Below are positions 1 to 6,432 of a stretch of 64,000 nucleotides of DNA, in pieces. The notes beneath the pieces were generated by a model. It saw only the letters and a list, made by a program, of their open reading frames with translations, did no database searches and was not told the DNA's origin. A program made the translations under genes and the position numbers. Position 1 is the first letter of the stretch; each line of letters starts with the position of its first letter. Origin of the DNA: Bryobacterales bacterium (GTDB lineage: Bacteria; Acidobacteriota; Terriglobia; Bryobacterales; Bryobacteraceae); NCBI GenBank assembly GCA_026954325.1, contig JAIXKK010000080.1:7497-71496 (forward strand). The letters are read 5' to 3'.

Positions 1-1
1 A

Positions 2-316
2 CTACCCCTTGCGCGTCAGTCCGCCGGTGAACTCGATACCCACCCGATATTCCAGTTTGTGCGACATGCAGTAGCGAACCGACCCGCTTCCATGCAGCCC
101 GAGGCCCGCTGCTCGAAAGTTAATCACCGTCCGCGGCGCGATGCGATCGCGTACCGACAACTTCATCCCCGTTTCGGATACGTCCACGCACTGACCCGTC
201 ACCGAGCAGTGGGTTCCGTCTGGAGTGGTCCATTCGAGTTGGACCTTCCCATCCACCGGCGACCGGTCATGCCGCCGCTGTGCTTTTTTCGCGGGCGTCC
301 CGCTGCTCGAGGTCAT
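2..316 (-). CDS. PilZ domain protein
   Basis: This 104-residue protein is about the size of one PilZ domain. The N-terminal arginine motif (RRHDR, residues 14-18) and the later DVSETG match the paired RxxxR and [DN]xSxxG signatures that bind cyclic-di-GMP in PilZ proteins. There is no signal peptide or membrane segment, so it is probably a cytosolic c-di-GMP receptor or adaptor. The stop codon lies at the window edge (2-4), so the gene is complete. A second single-domain PilZ protein lies at 14896-15279. Its target cannot be inferred from the neighbours. Confidence 0.8.
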   Translation of the reverse strand: MTSSSGTPAKKAQRRHDRSPVDGKVQLEWTTPDGTHCSVTGQCVDVSETGMKLSVRDRIAPRTVINFRAAGLGLHGSGSVRYCMSHKLEYRVGIEFTGGLTRKG

Positions 317-328
317 AGGAAACTCTGG

Positions 329-402
329 CGCGCCCGGAGAGGCTCGAACTCCCGACCTGTTGGTTCGAAGCCAACCGCTCTATCCGGCTGAGCTACGGGC
401 GC
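329..402 (-). tRNA. tRNA-Arg (anticodon TCG)
   Basis: The reverse strand folds as a full cloverleaf of 74 nt. It has a 7-bp acceptor stem GCGCCCG/CGGGCGC with discriminator G, a D-arm starting GCTCAGCCGG, and an anticodon stem GTTGG/CCAAC around the loop CTTCGAA (anticodon TCG, reading CGA). The T-arm is GGGAG-TTCGAGC-CTCTC. No CCA is encoded. It lies between the PilZ gene and a Gfo/Idh/MocA gene. Confidence 0.95.
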
Positions 403-413
403 GCTGACCTGTA

Positions 414-1694
414 TTATACAACCCTATTCGGCGTCGCCCAGTGCGCCCTGTACTCGCGTTTTAACAGGCTGTCCGCTTCCTCGTCTTCCTCGATGGCCTC
501 CTTCGCCCCATCGAATCGAAGGTTCCGCCCTGTCTTCGCCACGATATTGCCGAGATGGCAAAGCATGGTGGACTGATGGCCAGTCTCGATGTCCGCGTGC
601 GGCCGCTTGCGATCCTTGATGCAGGAGAAGAAATTCCGGAAGTGGTGCACCTCCGGCCCATCATGACCATCGGTCTCGTCGTGCGCCAACTTGCCGTTCC
701 GGTCGTAGACCCGGAATCCCCAACTCTGCTTCACCCATCTTCCGATCTGTACGCTCCCCTCCGTGCCGTACACCGCAACGCCGTTATCCTGGCCCTCCAG
801 GCCATAGGGGTTCCAGATGCGCATCTCGAATAGCATCGCCTTGCCTTCGCCGAACTCGAAGGTTATGTTCATCGTGTCCGGTGTCTGTTGGTCATCGTCG
901 AAGAACAGCTTACGGCCCATTCCGGAAACGCGCCGGGGCACACCCGCGCCCAGCGCCCAGCGCGCGATATCCATCTGGTGGACACCGTCGTTGCCCATAT
1001 CGCCCGTGCCGTAATTCCAGTTCCAGTGCCACTTATAATGGAAGCGGTTTTCGTTGAACGGCAGGAAACGCGCCGGGCCGGTCCAGGCTTCGAAATCGAC
1101 ACCGGCGGGCACGGGGCTGTCTTCCTTGTGGCCGATGTTCTCCCGCAACTGCACGTTCCAGGCCTTAGCCATCAGCACCTTGCCGATCTTGCCCGAATGC
1201 GCGTAGTCTATGGCGCGGAGCGTCGAAGGGCGGCTCCGCGATTGCGTGCCCAGTTGCACCACCCGCTGGTGGCGGCGGGCGGCTTCCACCATCAGCCGGC
1301 CTTCCCGCAGATTGTGCGAAGCCGGTTTTTCCACATACACGTCCTTGCCCGCCTCGCAAGCAAGAAGGGTGGCCGGCGCGTGCCAGTGGTCTGGAGTAGC
1401 GATGAACACCGCGTCCACACTCTTGTCATCCAGGATGCGCCGCAGGTCCTTCACCAGCGGAGGTTTCCCGCCGCCGTTATCCTCCACGGCCTTGGCCGCG
1501 CGCGGATACACGTTCTCATCCACATCGCACAAGGCGGTGATGTTGGCTTCCGGCAATCCGGCCAGGCTTGCGGCAATGGAGCGTCCCCTCCCGCGTATCC
1601 CAATGACGGCGACGTTCAACTTGTCGCTGGCGGCGACCGCGCGGGAAGCCAGCGCGGCCGCCGCGATCCCTTTTACGAAAAATCGGCGATCCAT
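414..1694 (-). CDS. Gfo/Idh/MocA family oxidoreductase, Tat-exported
   Basis: A 426-residue NAD(P)-dependent sugar or inositol dehydrogenase-like protein. The start at 1694 gives an N-terminus with DRRFFVKG and a hydrophobic stretch ending AVAA, a twin-arginine signal. GGAGGG lies about 10 nt upstream of this ATG; the longer TTG start at 1718 is less likely. The Rossmann loop is VIGIRGRGR, followed by ATPDHWHA and then VEKPASHN carrying the catalytic lysine of the family. The tail holds the alpha/beta C-terminal domain. It is divergent from a second family member at 1750. The substrate is unknown. Exported members of this family are abundant in Acidobacteria and Planctomycetes. Confidence 0.88.
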   Translation of the reverse strand: MDRRFFVKGIAAAALASRAVAASDKLNVAVIGIRGRGRSIAASLAGLPEANITALCDVDENVYPRAAKAVEDNGGGKPPLVKDLRRILDDKSVDAVFIATPDHWHAPATLLACEAGKDVYVEKPASHNLREGRLMVEAARRHQRVVQLGTQSRSRPSTLRAIDYAHSGKIGKVLMAKAWNVQLRENIGHKEDSPVPAGVDFEAWTGPARFLPFNENRFHYKWHWNWNYGTGDMGNDGVHQMDIARWALGAGVPRRVSGMGRKLFFDDDQQTPDTMNITFEFGEGKAMLFEMRIWNPYGLEGQDNGVAVYGTEGSVQIGRWVKQSWGFRVYDRNGKLAHDETDGHDGPEVHHFRNFFSCIKDRKRPHADIETGHQSTMLCHLGNIVAKTGRNLRFDGAKEAIEEDEEADSLLKREYRAHWATPNRVV

Positions 1695-1749
1695 GTCCTT
1701 TAATCCCTCCACGGGCAAGCGTAACTAGGCAGAGTATATAATGCCCGGT

Positions 1750-2961
1750 ATGGAAAATGCTCGGCTTGACCGCAGAGATCTCTTCCGAACCGCTGGAACC
1801 GCCGCCATTGCCTGGAGCGCCGCTTCTTACTCGCGCATCCTCGGCGCCAACGACAAAGTGAACCTGGGTTTGATTGGTTGTGGCAGCCGCGGTTCTTTCG
1901 TGCTGAGCGTCTTCCAGAAGAGCGAGCAGGTCAGCGTCACCGCCGTCTGCGACGTCTACGCCGCCCGGGTGGATGAGGAACTCGCGAAAGCGCCCCGCGC
2001 CAGGGGCTTCGCCGACCACCGCAAACTTCTCGAACACAAGGAACTCGACGCCGTCCTCATCGCTACTCCGGACCACTGGCACGCCGGTTGCGCCATTGAC
2101 GCCCTGAACGCGGGAAAGGACGTCTATTGTGAAAAGCCGCTCACCCTCAAAATTGAAGAAGGACCGAAGATCGTCAAGGCCGCCCGCGTCAACAACCGCA
2201 TCTGCCAGGTGGGCATGCAGCAGCGCTCCGGCTCGCATTACCTGCAGGCCAAAGAAGAGTATTTCAAGACCGGCAAGCTCGGCAAAATCACCATGGCCCG
2301 CACGTGGTGGCACGGCAACTCCTTCCATCTGAGAAAGGCGCCGGAATCCTTGCACCAGAAGCCCTCTAACCTCGATTGGGCGCGCTTCCTCGGTCCCGTC
2401 AAGTGGCGTGACTACGATCCGCAACAGTATTACAACTTCCGCGCTTATCTCGATTTCGGCGGCGGCCAGGTCACTGATCTGTTCACTCACTGGATCGACG
2501 TGGTCCACATGTTCATGGATCAGGACAATCCAATCTCCGCGGTGGCCGCCGGCGGCGTTTACGCCTACAAGGATGGCCGCACGGCGCCCGATACCATCAA
2601 CGCGCTGCTCGAGTACCCCGCCGAATGGAACGCCACCTTCGAGGCGACGCTCGCTCCCGGCATCACCGGCGCGGGTGTGGAAATGTGCGGCACGGAAGGC
2701 AAGCTGTTCATCACGCGCGCCATGTACGAGTACCGGTCGCATGAGAAGGGCGCGCAGCCCGTGGTGGTGAAGTCCGAAAAAGATCAGACCATCGAGCACG
2801 TCGCCAACTTCCTCGACTGCATCCGGACCCGTAAACTCCCCAACGGCGACGTCTGGATCGGGCACCGCTCCGCGCAGGCCTCGCACCTGGCCAACATCGC
2901 CTACGTCCAGAAGCGCCGTCTGAAGTTCAATCCCGATCGCGAAGAAATTCTCCCGCTTTGA
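1750..2961 (+). CDS. Gfo/Idh/MocA family oxidoreductase, Tat-exported
   Basis: A 403-residue dehydrogenase with DRRDLFRTAG near the N-terminus (Tat motif), the Rossmann loop LIGCGSRG, ATPDHWHAG and CEKPLTLK, where the lysine is catalytic. It pairs divergently with the gene at 414-1694 but is only distantly similar to it. ATG at 1750 is preferred over ATG at 1741 because a perfect TATAAT (1737-1742) overlaps the earlier codon and lies 7 nt before 1750. That arrangement would give a leaderless transcript. The substrate is probably a sugar or cyclitol, but this is inference from the family. Confidence 0.87.
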   Translation: MENARLDRRDLFRTAGTAAIAWSAASYSRILGANDKVNLGLIGCGSRGSFVLSVFQKSEQVSVTAVCDVYAARVDEELAKAPRARGFADHRKLLEHKELDAVLIATPDHWHAGCAIDALNAGKDVYCEKPLTLKIEEGPKIVKAARVNNRICQVGMQQRSGSHYLQAKEEYFKTGKLGKITMARTWWHGNSFHLRKAPESLHQKPSNLDWARFLGPVKWRDYDPQQYYNFRAYLDFGGGQVTDLFTHWIDVVHMFMDQDNPISAVAAGGVYAYKDGRTAPDTINALLEYPAEWNATFEATLAPGITGAGVEMCGTEGKLFITRAMYEYRSHEKGAQPVVVKSEKDQTIEHVANFLDCIRTRKLPNGDVWIGHRSAQASHLANIAYVQKRRLKFNPDREEILPL

Positions 2962-3143
2962 GCGCTCTCCACCGCATTGCGGAATGCGCGGTCCAAGCCG
3001 CCGGCATGGCTGACGGCCTTGACGGAGGCTGCCCGCGCCGCCTATAGGCACGACCGGGTTTGTTGACGCCGGGGTGCAATGGAATTACATGGAGCCGGAC
3101 ACACCACTTCATTCGTAATCACGTTTGTCCGCGCGGGAAACTG

Positions 3144-3163
3144 GACATCTCTATCCAGATGTC
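3144..3163 (+). promoter_or_regulatory. Inverted repeat between -35 and -10 of the Rrf2 gene (candidate operator)
   Basis: GACATCT and AGATGTC form a perfect 7-bp inverted repeat with a 6-nt spacer. A second, overlapping repeat is CTGGA/TCCAG (3141-3158). A perfect TATAAT follows at 3168-3173, only 7 nt before the ATG at 3181. The palindrome sits where a repressor would block RNA polymerase. Rrf2-family regulators commonly autoregulate, so self-binding is the simplest reading. Confidence 0.55.
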
Positions 3164-3180
3164 ATGATATAATGCTCCCA

Positions 3181-3621
3181 ATGTTTTCCCAGACCGTCGA
3201 GTACGCCCTCCGGGCTATGGTCGTACTCGCCCAGCATGCTTCCGCACCCCAAACCGCTCAGGTCATCGCCCGCAAATCTCAGGTTCCCGTTGACTATCTC
3301 TTTAAAGTCCTCCAGGTTCTCAGTCGCGCCGGTTTGGTCGGGGCTCAGCGCGGCAAGCATGGCGGATACACCCTCGTCCGCCCTGCCGTGGATGTGACCG
3401 TTCTCGAGATCATTAACGCCGTGGATCCCATCCAGCGGATCCGCAGTTGTCCGCTCGATATCAAATCTCATGGCTCCACCCTTTGCCCTCTGCACCGGAA
3501 ACTCGACGGGGCGCTGCAACTGGTGGAGCATGCCTTCGCTTCGACAACGCTGGCGGAATTGAACGATGCGCCGGCCAATTTGATGCCACTGTGTGGAGGT
3601 TTGACCCATGTCCATGCCTAG
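3181..3621 (+). CDS. Rrf2 family transcriptional regulator
   Basis: A 146-residue winged-helix regulator. The N-terminus MFSQTVEYALRAM and the wing region RGKHGGYTL are typical of the IscR/NsrR/Rrf2 family. Cysteines lie at 90, 102 and 138. C90 and C102 have the overall spacing of the outer two IscR cluster ligands, but the middle position (96) is serine followed by H97. The start is ATG 3181; the longer upstream frame lacks family similarity. The stop overlaps the next gene, a CXXCH protein, by 14 bases, so the two are probably co-expressed. It probably senses iron-sulfur, redox or nitric oxide status; which one cannot be told. Confidence 0.88.
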   Translation: MFSQTVEYALRAMVVLAQHASAPQTAQVIARKSQVPVDYLFKVLQVLSRAGLVGAQRGKHGGYTLVRPAVDVTVLEIINAVDPIQRIRSCPLDIKSHGSTLCPLHRKLDGALQLVEHAFASTTLAELNDAPANLMPLCGGLTHVHA

Positions 3622-4939
3622 ACGCTCTCGTCTCCTTCCGCTAATCCTCCTGGCCGGGGCTGCCGTTGCGCTCGCTGAATTGAGCGGGTCTTACCTGGTC
3701 CCCCTGGATCACGAAGCCATCCAATATGAAAAGGCTCCGGTTACCGATCTTATTATCGAACTGGGTCAGAAGGTGGCGCGTGGAGAAACGAAGCTCGAAT
3801 TCGACGATAACCTCGGCTACCTCCCGTCCATGCTCAAAGCGCTCGATATCAACCCCGATTCTCAGGTTCTTGTGTTCTCCAAGACCAGTTTCCAGGCTCC
3901 GCGCATCTCGCCGCGGATGCCGCGGGCGCTCTACTTCAATGACGAGATGAGCGTGGGCTTCGTACGGGGCGGAGATGTTCTCGAACTGGCCGCGGTGGAC
4001 CCGCGCCAGGGCGTCATCTTCTACACCCTCGATCAGGAGAAGACCGTCAAGCCGCGCTTTGACCGGCGCGATACCTGCCTCCAGTGTCATCAGTCCGGCG
4101 GCACTCTGGGCGTCCCCGGTTTAGTCGTGCGTTCGATCTATCCCGAGCCCTCGGGCATGCCTATCTTCCAGGCCGGAACCTTCATTACCGATCACCGCAG
4201 CCCGCTTTCCGAGCGCTGGGGCGGCTGGTATGTATCCGGCACCCACGGCACGGTCCATCACATGGGCAACGCGGTCGTACGCGACCGGGACAAGCCCGAT
4301 CAACTCGAAACCGAGGGCACTCAAAACCTCACCGATCTTAGCCGCAAGTTCGATACCGGGGCCTACCTTGCCCCCACCAGCGACATCGTGGCGTTGCTCG
4401 TGCTCGAGCACCAGACGCACATGACCAACCTGATTACCCGTGTAGGCTTTGAGACGCGCATGGCGCTTCACTACCAGGCGGGGATCAACAAGGCCTTCCA
4501 CCAGCCGGAAGGGACGCTGAGCGACTCCACCCAACGCCGTATCGATTCGGCCGTGGACGAGATGGTTCGCTACATGCTCTTTGTGGATGAAACACCGATA
4601 TTGGCTCCCATCAAGGGTGTGTCCACTTTCACGAAGACTTTCCCGGCCCGCGGCCCTCGCGATTCCAGGGGCCGCAGTCTTCGGGATTTCGATCTCACGA
4701 AACGGATCTTCCGCCACCCGCTCAGCTATATGATCTATTCCAAGCAGTTTGACGGGATGCCCGCCGAGGCGCGCGGCCGGCTCTACCGGCGCCTCTACGA
4801 TGTCCTCACCGGGCAGGACAAGAGCGGCAAGTACGACAAGCTCTCGGCGGAAGAGCGGAGGGACATCTTCCAGATCCTGCGCGACACCAAGAAGGGTCTT
4901 CCGCCCTACTGGACCACCGAAGCCCGAGCCGGTTATTGA
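3608..4939 (+). CDS. Exported single CXXCH (haem c-type) protein of unknown function
   Basis: 443 residues with an N-terminal signal peptide (RRSRLLPLILLAGAAVALA) and one haem c motif CLQCH at residues 157-161. Histidine-rich patches follow, including GTHGTVHHMGN and LEHQTHM. About 280 residues follow the haem motif and do not look like a standard small cytochrome c fold. I do not recognise a named family. It overlaps the upstream Rrf2 gene by 14 bases, so a redox-regulated periplasmic electron-transfer or enzymatic role is inferred. Its 3' end overlaps the convergent DUF1080 pseudogene by 7 bases. Confidence 0.75.
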   Translation: MSMPRRSRLLPLILLAGAAVALAELSGSYLVPLDHEAIQYEKAPVTDLIIELGQKVARGETKLEFDDNLGYLPSMLKALDINPDSQVLVFSKTSFQAPRISPRMPRALYFNDEMSVGFVRGGDVLELAAVDPRQGVIFYTLDQEKTVKPRFDRRDTCLQCHQSGGTLGVPGLVVRSIYPEPSGMPIFQAGTFITDHRSPLSERWGGWYVSGTHGTVHHMGNAVVRDRDKPDQLETEGTQNLTDLSRKFDTGAYLAPTSDIVALLVLEHQTHMTNLITRVGFETRMALHYQAGINKAFHQPEGTLSDSTQRRIDSAVDEMVRYMLFVDETPILAPIKGVSTFTKTFPARGPRDSRGRSLRDFDLTKRIFRHPLSYMIYSKQFDGMPAEARGRLYRRLYDVLTGQDKSGKYDKLSAEERRDIFQILRDTKKGLPPYWTTEARAGY

Positions 4940-5657
4940 TCGAGTTTCCGCAGCCAGATGTTGCGGAACTTCATCGTCGTATCCGGGGCTCCCTTGAACC
5001 CGCTGTGATCCTGCAGACGAAGCGGACCCGGACGGCAGAGGTCTTTCTGGAGGCAACCCGGACCGGCCTTCGGAATCGAGGCATGATCCTGAACCAGCAC
5101 TCCATTGAGAAGAATAGTCACGCTTCCCGGCCGCGCGACTTTTCCATCCGCGCCGCAACGCGGAGCGCGGAAAATGATGTCGTAGGTCTGCCACTCTTCC
5201 GGTCGCCGGGCGGCATTTACCAGAGGGGCTGATAAGCCATACACGGCCCCCAGCGAACCATCCGCATAGGTGGGATTCTGATAGGAGTCAAGGATCTGCA
5301 CCTCGTAGCACGATTGCAGGAACACACCGCTATTGCCCCGCAACTGTCCTTTCTCGCCGGCATGTAGGGAACGGCAAATTCCAGGTGAATCTGGGCATCC
5401 TCGAAAGTCTGGCTGCTGATGATGTCACCCGCACCGGTGCGGCACGACATTACCCCCTCCGCCACCGTGCACTTGGCCGGCCCGCCCGTCAGCGTGCGCC
5501 AGCCGGACATATCCTTTCCATTAAATAACAGGACGGCGTCGGAAGGCGGCTTGGCCGGGCCTCCGGGACCGACAACGCGCGGCTGAGGCGTCACGCGTTC
5601 CTGGCCACGCAGCAGCAATGACGCAAGGAAGAACATTCCCATGCGCGGTAGTTTCAT
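4933..5657 (-). pseudogene. DUF1080 (3-keto-disaccharide hydrolase-like) protein, frameshifted
   Basis: Two overlapping frames together make one DUF1080 protein. The N-terminal frame (5657 down to about 5360) has a signal peptide, LFNGKDMSGW and LEFAVPYMPA. The C-terminal frame continues with RGNSGVFLQSCYEVQILDSY and NGVLVQDH to the stop at 4933. The frames join near 5355-5372, where a single base is missing. The restored text matches the usual order of the family. Its ATG overlaps the stop of the GntR gene (ATGA), so the two form an operon. Either a young pseudogene or a sequencing error. Confidence 0.75.
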
Positions 5658-6319
5658 GGGTGAGATTCCAGCGCGAAGTGACGATAGCTGCTCTCGAGAA
5701 TCTCCCGGCAGCAGGCCCGGATCTTTTCGTGGTCCTTCTCGGCGATCGCCTCCACCAGCGGAGCGTGCGACTGGAACCCGTTAAGGTTCTCGCTCCCACG
5801 GCTGCGCAGGATGCTCAAGTAAGCGAATACAGGAATTGTCAACTGGTCCAACATGTCATACAGCACGGCGTTGCCGCAATTCCGCCAGATAAACCGATGG
5901 AAGGCAAGGTCGGCTTCGGAGGCCTCGTAGTAGGCGCTGGCCGCCACGTGGTAGGACATCTCATGATTCAGCACGCGCAAGTGGCTCAATTCCTCGTCCG
6001 CCATCCGGTCAGCGGCTTGAATAGCGGCCATGCTCTCCAGCAGGACGCGTAACTCGAATCGCTCCTTCAACTCCCGCGAAGAAAGTTGAACGACGGTAGT
6101 GCCCAGATTCGGCGTCCGCATGACGATTCCCCTATGCTCCAGTTGCAGCAAGGCTTCGCGCACCGTTGCCTGGCTCACTCCCAGTTCCCGGGCCATATGA
6201 AGCTCTCTGATGGCTTCTCCCGGAGCGAACCTTCCCGAGAAGATGGCGCCGCGGATGGCATCAAGGACAACTTCGCGGAGCGGGCCGCGTTTCAGCATTG
6301 GAAGCGCTTGCGTAACCAT
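5654..6319 (-). CDS. GntR family transcriptional regulator (FadR/FCD type)
   Basis: A 221-residue regulator. The winged helix at residues 8-75 includes IRELHMARELGVSQATVREAL and LEHRGIV, and is followed by an all-helical FCD effector domain (ELRVLLESMAA, DLAFHRFIWRNCGN). ATG 6319 is preferred; a later ATG at 6298 is possible, and the upstream extension to 6379 adds non-homologous residues. The stop overlaps the DUF1080 gene by four bases, so the regulator probably controls that sugar-related enzyme. A TGTAT-N7-ATACA element lies 65 bp upstream. FCD regulators usually bind small organic acids or sugar acids. Confidence 0.88.
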   Translation of the reverse strand: MVTQALPMLKRGPLREVVLDAIRGAIFSGRFAPGEAIRELHMARELGVSQATVREALLQLEHRGIVMRTPNLGTTVVQLSSRELKERFELRVLLESMAAIQAADRMADEELSHLRVLNHEMSYHVAASAYYEASEADLAFHRFIWRNCGNAVLYDMLDQLTIPVFAYLSILRSRGSENLNGFQSHAPLVEAIAEKDHEKIRACCREILESSYRHFALESHP

Positions 6320-6383
6320 AGGAAAGACCAATCGACGAATGATACAGTCTGTCGCTACCGGCTGCAACCGGGGTGGCAAACTT

Positions 6384-6400
6384 TGTATTGCTGGTATACA
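6384..6400 (-). promoter_or_regulatory. TGTAT-N7-ATACA inverted repeat upstream of the GntR gene
   Basis: Five-base arms TGTAT (6384-6388) and ATACA (6396-6400) flank a 7-nt spacer, 65 bp upstream of the GntR start. FCD-type regulators often bind short AT-containing palindromes built on GTATAC-like half-sites. Autoregulation is inferred; the arms are short and could occur by chance. Confidence 0.35.
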
Positions 6401-6432
6401 GTGCCCGGAAGGCCGCGGTCACAGCCTCGTTC

